64,000 nucleotides of DNA. It comes from Cololabis saira. Its lineage: Eukaryota > Chordata > Actinopteri > Beloniformes > Belonidae. The stretch is taken from the NCBI RefSeq assembly GCF_033807715.1, contig NC_084587.1, forward strand, positions 17,342,017-17,406,016. Reading direction: 5' to 3'. The position numbers were made by a program, and so were the translations under genes. Shown here one piece after another: positions 1-11,039 of the stretch (its first letter is position 1; every line of letters starts with the position of its first letter). The notes below the pieces were generated by a model. That model was given only the letters and a program-made list of their open reading frames with translations. It was not told where the DNA came from and made no database searches.

Positions 1-289
1 ACATTGAGAGGAGTCAGCTGAGGTGGCTTGGGCATCTGTATCGGATGCCTCCTGGACGCCTCCCTAGGGAGGTGTTCCAGACATGTCCCTCCGGGAGGAG
101 ACCCCGGGGAAGACCCAGGACATGCTGGAGAGACTATGTTTATCGGCTGGCCTGGGAATGTCTCGGACTCCCCTCGGAAGAGCTGGAGGAAGTGTCTGGG
201 GTGAAGGAAGTCTGGGCATCTCTGCTGAGGCTGCTGCCCCCGCAACCCGGGAACGGATAAGCGGAAGAAGATGGATGGATGGATGGATG
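1..289 (+). mobile_element. LINE 3' end, RTE/Rex-like, with (GATG)n tail
   Basis: Encodes the C-terminal end seen in many fish LINEs: WLGHLYRMPPGRLPREVFQ-like, then GRRPRGRPRTCWRDYV..LAWE and VWASLLRLLPPQP, followed directly by ATGGATGGATGGATGGATG at 270-289. The reading frame is broken into two frames near position 80. The GATG tail suggests an RTE/Rex3-type element; the family name is inference. The element continues off the left edge. Confidence 0.8.
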
Positions 290-584
290 TATACACATTT
301 TTGGATGGCTTATAAATATTTTCGATTAGTCACCTAGTCGACATCTGCCTTGCTAGTTTGATTCAATCCAGGAAATGAAGGAAATTGCAGTCTTTCAATC
401 GACCCTGAGGGACTGGGTCCAAAAATGAAACCATTTGCATGCGTCACAGATGTATGTATAAAAAGGGATTTTCTTCTTTTGGTTGATGGCTGGCTATGGT
501 TAATCGATAGCTGTATTCACTTTTCTTAATTTCTAAGTCGTGAATAAAGAACTAACAGAGCCTAGTAGTTCGTATTGTAGGGCT
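290..584. other. no gene seen
   Basis: AT-rich sequence between two LINE fragments; nothing recognised. Confidence 0.6.
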
Positions 585-1117
585 TGTTGTGCTAATGGAC
601 TACAAAGCACTGAATGGTCTTTGCCCAAAATCCATGCTGGATCTGTTAGTTCCCTATGAAGCTCCCAGACACCTGAGGTTCATCTGGATCTGGTTTGTTG
701 TGTCCCAAGAACAAGAACCAAGCAAGGTGAGGCAGCGTTCAGTTATTCTGCTCCTCACCGGTGGAACAAACTTCCTGTAGACCTGAGGTCTGCTCCAACT
801 GTCAGCTCCTTTAAATCACGGCTAAAACCATTACTGTTTACTGAAGCGTACTCTTAAATCAAATACTTACCTGTTGTACTCTACTGCCCTTACTTTTTAA
901 CAACTTGCGCTTTTTATTATTTGACCTCTTTTCTTATCATTTTATTTATTATTTATTCTATTTTATTTTATTTCATGGTATTGTATTATTATTTCTTATT
1001 TCTATTTCACTTTTTAATTGACTTTTTACTGTTTAATTGTGTCTTGCTGCTTTTAATGTTGATGTAAAGCACTTTGAATTACCTCGTGTTGAATTGTGCT
1101 ATACAAATAAACTTGCC
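585..1117 (+). mobile_element. L2-like LINE 3' end
   Basis: Encodes YKALNGLCPKSMLDLLVPYE, then after a small disruption FSYSAPHRWNKLPVDLRSA-like and TVSSFKSRLKPLLF-like residues: the C terminus of the L2/CR1-type ORF2. It ends in the L2-type 3' UTR TTGAATTGTGCTATACAAAT followed by AAACTTGCC. A close second copy is at 55974-56500, same strand. Confidence 0.8.
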
Positions 1118-2719
1118 ATCCCAAACTTGCCTAATGGACAGCTGGAGGTGGGTTTTGGGGGCAAAGCTTAGCAAGGCAGCACAAAGTGGTCATCTTTGCC
1201 TCGGGCTGAAGGCTGCTCACCACGGTAAACCAGAGGAGGCCGGCTGGACTACCTCAGCACCTCAGCCTCTTCCTCTTGCAGAAGCTGGGCCCTTGGGTTG
1301 AGCGACCTTCGGCTTGGACAATTTCAGAATCCTTCCAATTGACTAACCAAACCGCTAACCAACAGATAGCCAAGCTGCTCCCGGGCCTAAGTGATTTGCG
1401 GACAACTGCACGAGATGCAGGTCTCAGCTGAGCTCCGCTAGTCGTTACTTAAGCATTCGTTCCGGATGTTGTTGACATGTAAGCTGAAATGAAAATGCTT
1501 GAACATATTTGATAAGGATGAATGTCAGGGAAGATTAGTTAGCAGTTTGCCTAGCCAGCGAAATTAAAACACCCAACTTGTGGAAACGGAGCTAAAGTGG
1601 ACATGTTCCAGCAGGCTGCCTGCTTGTTCCACCATCAGCAGCTGCTCCCACAAAACACAACCTTAGTGTCTTTTGTGTTTGGCTTGATTGACGTATTGTT
1701 GGTTTTATGCACTCTGGTAATAACTGAACTCACTGACTCAAATAATAGCTACACACTTCCTAATTTGCGTTGTGACTGGAATAAACTATTTGAACACAAA
1801 TAGATACTGTGGCATGTGGTCCTAATACCTAACTAAAAAGGGCTAACTTGAGAGACACAGCCGTGTACAAGGACAAAGGATGAAAAAAGTGAGTGTAGTA
1901 CTTAGAAAAGAGCAAACTACATGTTCCTGTAAAAACACTCCCACTGCCCACAAGCTCTGACCTTCAGAGGCAAAATAACGGCTGAAGAAGGTAATTAGGC
2001 ACCCCATATCCGTGGTTTACCACAATCCGCCCGCGGATTAATAAAGAATAAGTATTCCTGAGCCACACCAAACCAAGCACCCCAAAGGAGGTTTCAGTAA
2101 CTATGATAAATTAAGCAGGTGGAAGGAAGAGACAGCATAGCAGAGAAACAGAGTTTGGCAAGTGGAAACAATCTTGTCACTGATAAAGGTGACTTTGGAG
2201 GTAAAAAAAAAGTTGCATTTAGTGGGACAGCATGGAGTCAATAATAATATGGCGTGTTTTAGTTTGATTAAAAAAAAAGAAGTAAATAACAGAAACATTT
2301 ATAGGTTCACCATTGGTCAGAAAAGACTTACTGCTCAAGCTGGTTGCAGGTTTGCCACCAGTTCACTCAGAACATTTTTTTAAGTATTTTTTCACACTCC
2401 ACACTGGTGAAATAATGCTTAATTCTTTCAAATGTATCAATTCATACTGATATCTTGTAATATGATGGACTGAATCATTAGCTTTACTTTGTCTTTTTAC
2501 ATACTGTTTTTGCATTTTGGCTCAATTGCTAATAGATAAATAATGAAAAAGTACTGCTTTCATTTTTTTAGACCTTAGAAGGATCTGATGTTTTTTTTTT
2601 GATGTCCTATTCAATTCAATTATAGAATTAAAAGAGGCTGTGTTTTCTTTTTCACATGCCTTTACTTCCAGGTGAAGGCATGTCTCCATCTTTCCCATCA
2701 CTGAATCCGTACAGTACAT
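1118..2719. other. no gene seen
   Basis: Mostly unique-looking AT-rich intergenic sequence; short open frames here have no recognisable domains. Confidence 0.5.
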
Positions 2720-4420
2720 CGGAGATGGTGTTAAGACGATGAGCTGGTTAAGACGTGCCGGATAAGCGAGTTAAGTGCCAGCTGTGGGAGGACTAAGAAA
2801 TCCTTCTGAGAAGTCAGCTTCCAGAAAAATATATCTATTCTATATGTTGTGGGATGTACTGGCACTCTGAAACCCATCAGCTAAGCCAACAACCAAACAA
2901 CTTGTAATACGGCCTTATTTTCTTGGCCCACAGCTGGAACTAGGGGGTATACGCTTAATAACTTCAGCAGTGGGTGACCTTCAACTACAGAACATACCAG
3001 AACTGGAACTCTGCAGTCTCCATAGCCCTTTGCCAAGGATAAGCGACAAAGTCGCAGCAAATTGCTGCTTGCTATACCTACGGGGACAAAGAGAAACCAA
3101 TAGGATCTGTGCACACCATACCAGGTGTGATTTTAAAGATTCTCAGCTACAAAATGGGCACCATAAGTCACAGGGAACACCGTCTCCCATGGAGTACAAG
3201 GTTGGAAGCCAAGATCAGCAGTCACAGCAAAAGACAGGTGCAATAAAAAAAGAGCCTCTTAAGAAATATAACACACTGTCCATATGGGATATGGCCGGAA
3301 AAAAATAATCAAAACCCCTGCTACCATTTGACAAGAAATGCTGGATAAATATAAGTCAGGAGATGTTCTCCACTGAGCCACCCGGAGAGTGTCTCAGTGG
3401 CAGAGTAATACGATGAAAAGAGACCAACCCAGAACTCAGACTGAATAATACTGAACAAGCATAAGATGGATAGGGGCACCACCTAACACACATACTCTGT
3501 GGCTAGTGGATCTGATAGCTGAGCACAGCAATCACTTAGAACGACAAGAACCACTCACCGTTACAGTGGCAAACTTCCAAGAAAGCGTCCCAAGTAGTTT
3601 GACTGTACCACACCCTGACAGAATCCATGCCTACTGGCGAAGGAAACTACAATCCATAAATGCTTAGCAGCAAAAGTGAACCAAAGGTTAGTATATGACC
3701 CATCGTGACAGTTTAACCTAAGGCCAGACATCCCTGATCATGAACTATTCCCAGAAGGTGACAATTCCCTCATTTACTAGACAATTACAGGCTTTTGTAC
3801 AACAAGGAATGTTCTGCCCGGTACTAAAAAGGAGTGAACTCAATCTGGAGGAGGGTTTGGTGGTCAGGTGGTAGGAGTGCAAAAATGACTTGAAAGTAAC
3901 ACCAAACACCAGCCACAGAGCAGTTTCTTAAAACTATAATATGCATCTGTGGACATCAGAGGTATCAAAGTGGTTGAAGTGTTGGGAGACAACTTAGCAG
4001 ATATTAAGAACACTTACTGATACTGTAATACCCATTAAACAAATGATAACTACGAAGAGCTTGTAAAGAAATCAACCAACGGCAAACACCTATAAAGAGG
4101 CAGACCCTGAAGAGCCTACTTAAATGGGAATAACAATATCTGAGCCATGCTGGTATAATGACCTGGAGGAGGAGATGGAAGCCACTAATATCAATACAAG
4201 ATGGTTCCTCACATAAAGTGTGGGGGGGGGGGTTTCCTCCCAGGTCTAACACTATGTGCTGAGTGGAAGGTGGAAGGCTGAGAACTAGTGAGCATCAAGT
4301 CACGAACCAAGATGAAGCAGCAAAGATCCAGAAATGCATCTCAGGCACCAACTCAAGCTGAAAGTAGTAGTAGCGGAAATAGCGTACGGAAACATTGGTG
4401 CCGGCTGGCAGTCCCACAGT
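2720..4420 (+). mobile_element. degenerate R2/R4-type LINE reverse transcriptase region
   Basis: Broken frames resemble a fish LINE polyprotein. Around 3185-3290: GTPSPMEYKVGSQDQQSQQK then KEPLKKYNTLSIWDMA. Around 3615-3660: RIHAYWRRKLQSINA-like. Around 3710-3790: LT.GQTSLIM...KVTIPS, matching the LTEGRT.LIMKD..KG.IPSN motif that precedes RPITCL in such elements. Many stops and frameshifts; dead. The clade assignment is from memory of motifs. Confidence 0.55.
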
Positions 4421-4494
4421 CAAAGTGAGGGATGCCTCCAACATGTGAATAGTGAAGGTTGCCTATTGAATATATTCTTACATGTAACCAAATA

Positions 4495-5265
4495 ACCATC
4501 CATCCATCCAACAACTATCGCTAATACAAGTTTAGGTTGCGGAAGCAGCAGCCTAAGGAGTAAGCCACCTCCTCTAGTCCTTCTGGGAACGACAGACATT
4601 CCCATGCCGGCCAAGAAACATACTCTCTCCACTGTTTCCTGGGTCTGTCCTGGGGCCTCCTCCTGCTTGAAAGTCTTCCCCAGGGAGGCCTCTTAACCAG
4701 ATGCCCAAACCACCTCGACTGGCTCCTCTTGATGTGGAGGAGCAGCAACTGTACTCCGAGTCCATCTTAAACCGTAACCCTAACCCTAACTTCTCACCCG
4801 ATCTCTAAGGGAGACTTCCACCACCTTGAGAAGGAAACTCATTTCAGCTGCTTGTATCTGTGATCTTGTTCTTTCAGTTACTACCCACAGTTCTCAACCA
4901 TAGGTGAGGAGACGAACAGACATCGACTGGTGAACAGAGATCCTTGCCTCTTGGTTACAACTTCCTCTTCATCACAACAGACCGGTATAACCCTGAATAA
5001 GTGCAGACGGCACATCAATCAGCTGTCAATCTCCCGTTCCACTCTCCCCTCACTCATGAGCAACTCCCTGACCCTGACTCCTCCACTTAATGCAGCACCT
5101 GACACCAACTTGCAGAAGGCATTTCATTCTCTTCTGACTGAGACCCATTGCTTCAGAAGAGGAAGTGGTGATTCTGATCCTCGTCGCTTCACTCTTGAAC
5201 TGCTCCAGCGAGAGCCGCTTAAATGACATCGGCAAGACCGCATCATCCACAAAAAGCAGAATTAC
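4495..5265 (-). mobile_element. RTE/Rex-like LINE 3' region, degenerate
   Basis: Reverse orientation. The (GATG)-type tail is at 4497-4510 (CATCCATCCATCC), then the same C-terminal block as at 1-289 (RWFGHLVKRPPWGRLSS-like; WREYVSWPAWECLSFPE), then upstream RT sequence to about 5265. Several frameshifts. A short AACCCTAACCCTAAC tract interrupts it at 4771-4790. Confidence 0.7.
4771..4790. repeat. short telomere-like (CCCTAA) tract
   Basis: ACCGTAACCCTAACCCTAAC: two perfect and one imperfect copies of the vertebrate telomere hexamer inside a LINE relic. Confidence 0.7.
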
Positions 5266-6007
5266 AAGATATCTAAACTAATCAGAATGGAAATTATATT
5301 GACATATCGAATGTGTAGATTATCGCCTGACATCAACATATATTTGTTTTATAAATAGCAACTTCCTCTGAGAAGTAGCACAGGATCCTTAATCGTGCTT
5401 AGCTTTCCTGGATTTGAGTGAAGGATTTTTAACAACGTTATCCTCATGACTCAATCCTCTGCCGTTATAAGCATTAGCGACAGAAAGTTACACAATGGAA
5501 AACTGACACGTGCATATATACCTTTTGTGACAGTAAATATGTTTCCAAAATGAGTCGCCTTCAGACACAGTCATCTCAGGCACTCAAAAGCTTTTTACAA
5601 ATAGAAGCTGTTATGACGTGTACTGAATAAAGCAGTGTTTCATTTCAAAAGCAAAGAGAAATGCATGTTGAAGAAGATCTGCAGTCCACTATAATAGCTA
5701 GAAGTGCATCTTTGACATGAAGGCACTGATTGGTTTCATTTTATATTTATGTTCGGTTTCAAATCAAAAACTGATGGCACTGAAGAGGCAGGGAACCGCA
5801 AGCTATGTCAGTAATTTATTTGTTGGCAAACAACTTTCACTGTCACAACAAATATTAGTTATGAGATCTTTTGTCTTGGAACCCATACAAAAAGAATAAA
5901 TAATTATCAGTAATATTGTAATAATAATCGTGATCATAATTTAAAAAATAAAAAAAAAGGAAACAACAGACAAACCCAGTGCCACTATACTCCTCCCTAA
6001 AGCCATC
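5266..6007. other. no gene seen
   Basis: AT-rich intergenic sequence between the LINE relic and the probable end of the adgrl3 3'UTR. Confidence 0.5.
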
Positions 6008-6013
6008 TTTATT
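6008..6013 (-). terminator. candidate polyadenylation signal AATAAA
   Basis: TTTATT on the + strand, about 1.65 kb past the stop codon; an alternative to the one at 6319. Confidence 0.3.
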
Positions 6014-6318
6014 TCTTCCAAGCTTTTTTTTGCTGTCTTTCAATCAATAAACAGATAAATAAATATTTTCTCTCTTGGGGATATGGAAGGGGTTTATGGG
6101 ATACATGTGCAAGCTACACTTCATACAATTATGAGCCCCGCCCCCCCGCCCCCCTAAACTGGTAAACATTGGCTTTCCACATTGGACAGTGGTGTTTTGT
6201 GTAGAGTTTTCACATCTTCAGTGGACATTTAAGGTGGGTTCATGGCATTTCCAAGGTGAGACCCTCCCTTTCTCATATGGTTGGAGCTTGGAAAATAACA
6301 GTTACTCTGTGCATCACT

Positions 6319-6324
6319 TTTATT
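6319..6324 (-). terminator. candidate polyadenylation signal AATAAA
   Basis: TTTATT on the + strand, 1335 bases past the stop codon. This hexamer is common by chance in AT-rich DNA. Confidence 0.3.
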
Positions 6325-7658
6325 TCATCCAGCTCAGAAATAGAATTTCGGCCACAGCGACGTTCTTATGTTACTTCCCGAATCTGGCGTTTTAGCAACG
6401 AAGCGTCACCCAGGCTCTTTTTGCAGTGTAACCACCTCCGTCGTCGCTTACCCATTTCACTTTCCCTCCAGTTAAAAAGTGGTAAAATATATAGTAAGAA
6501 CCGATTTGCAAATGTGTCAGTGGCGTTGGTATAAAAGAATCAGAAAGTTGTGTGCGAAGGGTATATGCATATTAATAAAGGGGTGCTTTATGTATTTACG
6601 AAAAAATGACATGAAAGATTGCTCCTTGTTCCTTCGAGGGTCACTACATGACCAGGACATATCGTGACATTTTCAAACAGTCCCACACACAAAAGGTTTG
6701 CAACTGAAAATTCAAAAATAAAAGTCTTAAGTCATATGCAACATTTGTATTTGTATCTGTATTCTGTACAATACATAAAAACAAGTCGTGTTTCTTCATA
6801 ATCCTCTGATTACTGAAAACTTTTACAGAAGAAAGGAGAATAAACGAAAACTTTTTTCTTTGTTTTTTTTTGTCGTTGTCTTTTTTAAACTCGGTCAGAT
6901 GTAACACGATCTTCCGTCTTTGTTCTCAGTGAAATACACAGTAGCCGAGGTCACTACAACTTGCAGGAATGTTACACCAGCCCAAACACGATTCCAGTTT
7001 AGCAGATACGAACAGGAAAGAAGTTCAAAACGTTGGCGTGATATGGGTGTTCAGTTGCCCGAATGATCGAGTTTTCTGGATGATCAGTAGTGAGGGTGGA
7101 TATCATACATCCTTCACTGATTGGCAGGTATGTGGTGCCTCTTTGGGGACAGTTTAACATCCTGCTCTATCCTTCAGAGAGGTGAAAATATCTTCCATTT
7201 AGGTGTCTTTAAGAGTTAGACAGAGAGACAGACAAACAGACAGATGGACAGCTCTGTTACTCAGGGCTGAGGGCCGTTGCCCCTGGAGTGGTGGTTGTAG
7301 AGACCAGATGCTGGGATCTGCTAGAAGTCCATAGTGGGGGATCTCGCAGGGCTAAGATCAGTCCAAGACTCCACGAATTCATGAGTGCGTCTCCGTTTCT
7401 GAAGTTTTTGATGTCTACAAATTGTCTTTGAGAAGTGCCCTCCCAGTCTGCACCGTTAAACACAATACATTCAGTCCCCCCTTCTCATTCGACCAGTGGC
7501 ATCTCAACCAAGTTTTCACGAACCGTTGCTAACGTCACACATAGTGTATCAATCCAGGCACGGGCCAGCTCTGTCTGTCAGTCAACAACACAGAATGTTT
7601 TCATTGGAACGTTAAAATTGTGAATTGGGCTCATTGGGGACAGAAGTCTCAATTGGCT

Positions 7659-8302
7659 CTATAGACTGGTAACCAGGTGGGCGGGGTCTACAGGTGGCTC
7701 TTCGGGAGATGAATCGGACTCCTCCTTGCTTCCGGACACCATGTATCCATCGCTTCCCCCGCGGCCCATGTGGTAGTAGCTCTGCAGCTCGTGGAGGTGA
7801 TTCCTGGAGCCCAGGTTTGGCATGCTCTTATAATAGACGTCATCCAGGTCTGGAGCGGTGGCACTCTTGCAGGGCTGCAGCTCCCCGGAGCTGTCTTCCT
7901 CTCCGTCCGTTAAACCATTTATCTGCGCGTCTGGGAGGTCCGTCAGCACCGGCATGCTTGTGTAGAGCGAGTCTCTGTGGTTCGGCGAATGCGTGTGCTC
8001 GTCAGTGTGTTCGCTGGTCAACAGGGGGAAGAAGCTCTCGCTGGGCTCCTGGGGGATGCGCCGCTGCCGGGAGAAGCCGTGGGGAGGAGGCGGCGGCGGC
8101 GGGTGGCTGTCTGGCGGAGGAGGCCGTGGCGGCAGGAGAGGGGCATTGGACTCCTCTCTGATAATTTCCAAACCCAGGTTTTCCTCATGGGGGAAGGAGA
8201 CGGGATTGTCCAGCACCATGGGACTGTTGTCCTCTTTACTGCTGCCCACACACCCTCCAACTCCGCTGCTGCTGCTGCTGCTGCTGCCTCCGGCCAGACT
8301 CC
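7659..8302 (-). CDS. adgrl3: adgrl3 exon 15: last coding exon with PDZ ligand and stop
   Basis: 644 nt from acceptor TTTCAG to TAG at 7659-7661. It starts (G)SLAGG, then seven Ser from an AGC run, then [30 protein letters not shown], a proline tract, [50 protein letters not shown], and the end PAHLVTSL. The terminal TSL is a class I PDZ ligand known in this family to bind Shank-type scaffolds. The proline tract (PPPP, then PPPPPPP) and the Ser run are expansions relative to mammals. The stretch upstream of SLAGG in the open frame is intron. Confidence 0.95.
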
Positions 8303-11003
8303 CTGAAAGAGCCAGACCAGAATAATATGAGACGGTGTACGGGGTGGAATATTATAACATATCACTCGTCATTTATTCCGAACAAGGAGCATGCTGACAT
8401 GGTGACTGTTTTAGCACCCAACAGTTGAGATGTGGCTTCAATAAAAAGTGAACAGTGGACGTGTAATACAAAAAGCATTGCTAATATGCGGGTATTGATA
8501 GAGGAGTATTGCTTGACTCTGCTGAACTCCTCACAAAGCTGTGGTATACTTTCGCTGTTATGGATTGGAATTAAGCAAATACAACCTCGGATCATTATAT
8601 GACAGCAATGAAGCCAGGAAAGAAAAAGCAATGTGGGCAATACCAAGTATTAGCTTGTAGTCTTTTCATCTTTTCAACTTCGTCCTTCCTGTATGAATAT
8701 TAGTCTACATGTCATTTTCTTTTCAATATTTGGGAGTTGACTAATGCACAACACTCTTCAGGTCTCATCACAGCATCTCAGTAGTCTAGGCCTTGAACAG
8801 GTCATTCCAAGACCTTGTGTCTTTCATTCGTCGATCATTCTGATGCAGTTTTGCTAATGGGCTTCAGAACACTGTCATCTTGACTCAGTCTGACCAGGCT
8901 GTAGCTGTTGGACAGGTGTCTACACATTCACCTGCAGAGTAGTCAAGTGTACTGACGAGTTCATGCTCAATGACCAGAAGCTGCCAAAGTATTGTGGCGG
9001 TAAAACAACGTTAAGAAACCATGCCCCCACCACCGGGCTCGACAATGGATGTAAGATGTCTGACCTTGGGGTTAAAAATGCTGCAACATCAACTTCTGAG
9101 ACGATTGGCAGCTTTTACTTGTGAATAATCTTTCACAGCGTCGAACTCTGAACTCCAAAGGGTGTGGAAATCACCCTTTCCTGATCGATTCTGAATAGCA
9201 ACTATTTCTCTTAAACCACTGCTAATGTTTCTCCCTTTTGGCATTGTGTTAACACATACCTGCATGCTTGAGACCAGGAAACTGACAACAAAGTTGCTGT
9301 TATAAAAAGGTCTGCAAACTGATGAGCAGCCGTCAATAGCTAATGATTACCACCACCTGGCTACAACTTAGCCTCTAAAATCCAATAGAGGCAGTAAGGG
9401 GATACTTAGTATTGCCCATGCAATTTTCTTTTCCTTTTTGCTCAATTATCTTTCCAAATAATAACATGGTTAAAGTTGTTCTTCCGAAGCTCTTTTTGAT
9501 ACGAACAACTTTGTCAAATGAAACTGTCAATAGTGAGACGATTTCACGGTTTTTGTCAGAAATGTTGCTTAACAGCCCCTAAAAGGCCAAATCCAACTCC
9601 TTATCTCTGCAACCTATCATCAGAGCCCTGAGAAAGCAACCTATAGGCAAGTTCAAATTGGGATCTTCATGGTTGTTTCTTGTTTTGGACAGTGGCCAGT
9701 TACTAGTAGCAAAGTGGTATTGATTGTTTCTTGTCCTGTGGTGCTGTAATAATCTTGGCTCTAAGGAGAGAAAAGTTGAAAAGTTTAGGGAAGAAACTTT
9801 ATGGAAGATGGGGCCAAAACTCTTGAGTTATAATTTGTTTATTTAGCAGTGTGTCTGAACAGAAAAAAACTCTTAACGCGATTTAACTCAATTAAACGGC
9901 AGTCACCTCCATTGGCCATGCTGCTGTTGACCAGCTTGTTCATCAGGTTGTGACTGCGCTCGGTGGTGGCTCTCTCGTGGTTGTTGAGGTAAGGTGGCAT
10001 GTAATTGGAGGCCAGCTCCTTGAGGATCTTCTTCTCCAGCGTCGTCTCTTTGTGGTTGCCGTGGGTACCGTAGCCGCCGCTGCGATCCAGGATCTGCACG
10101 CAGTCGCTCAGGTACTCGCTGCTGGCCATGGTGTAGTTGTTTGGATGGTTGCCATTGAGAGGGAGCGTATCCATGACGCTGGAGTCTCTGGCGTTGTTCA
10201 GGATGCCCTCTGGGGGAACAAAGAAAATAAAAATAATATTGAAATAAAACTGACTTTTGACTTCTGAGGGTTTCTCAGAAGCACGATTTTAATTATTGCT
10301 TAATATCACAGTGTGTGCAGTGAACAGAGGATTAAAAAAGCAGACGATAATTTTCATGGACGGAAAAATGCTTCCAGCATTCGTAATTAATTTGGGGGAA
10401 GCTTCGTGAGTGCTTTTCTTCTTAGTTACAACCAGCATTTTAACACCAAACGAGTTCATGTGAAATAAGAAAAGGATTTTGATGAATCTCCTCTTGTTAT
10501 TAGTTTTAAAGATGAATGCATTGGATTTCAACTATAACGGAACTGTCAGTTCAGCCAAAGCAGTTCAAAAGAATCAGCAAGTGTGAAACTGTTGTCTCAT
10601 TTATTCTGGGGGAGAAAACTTTGTGCATAGCTTGGATTTGAAAAGTTTGCAAAAGGCAAAGAGAAAAAGAAAAAAAAGGGTGATGTTGTTGAAGGAACTG
10701 AATCTTAAATAAGCACTTACTTGTGTCTCGGTAGGGTGCTAATGGACAGCATGAGGGGAGAAGAGAGAAGAGGGACAAACACATGAGAACCATTTTCAGC
10801 AAGACTGCCAGATTTTCAAACTGAGTCCTCCAAATTATTGACAGACTGCTCTGTTCTTGTAAACACCAAGAAAAAGAACCGTCAACAACAAAAAACACAA
10901 AAGTACACAGACTACATTTATGAAAAAAATAAGTTACTATTTATGTGCATCACAATGAGCAACACATGCAAACAAGTCATTCGAAATGAAGCTTATCTAG
11001 GCG

Positions 11004-11039
<36 letters not shown>

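Larger units (their letters stand above)
6008..7658 (-). other. adgrl3: probable adgrl3 3'UTR
   Basis: Sequence downstream of the stop codon with no coding signal. Candidate AATAAA polyadenylation signals on the minus strand lie at 6319-6324 and 6008-6013. No signal was seen closer to the stop, so a UTR of about 1.3-1.65 kb is suggested. It includes a short ACAG-rich simple repeat near 7215-7250. The true end cannot be decided from sequence alone. Confidence 0.4.

Noticed and set aside
2970..3308. 112-codon + strand frame as a host gene
   Set aside because: Its C-terminal part matches a LINE polyprotein block and downstream RT motifs are present in broken frames.
7694..8325. Three + strand open frames of 109-155 codons opposite the last exon
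   Set aside because: They are antisense shadows of exon 15, whose minus-strand frame matches latrophilin-3 and has matching splice sites.
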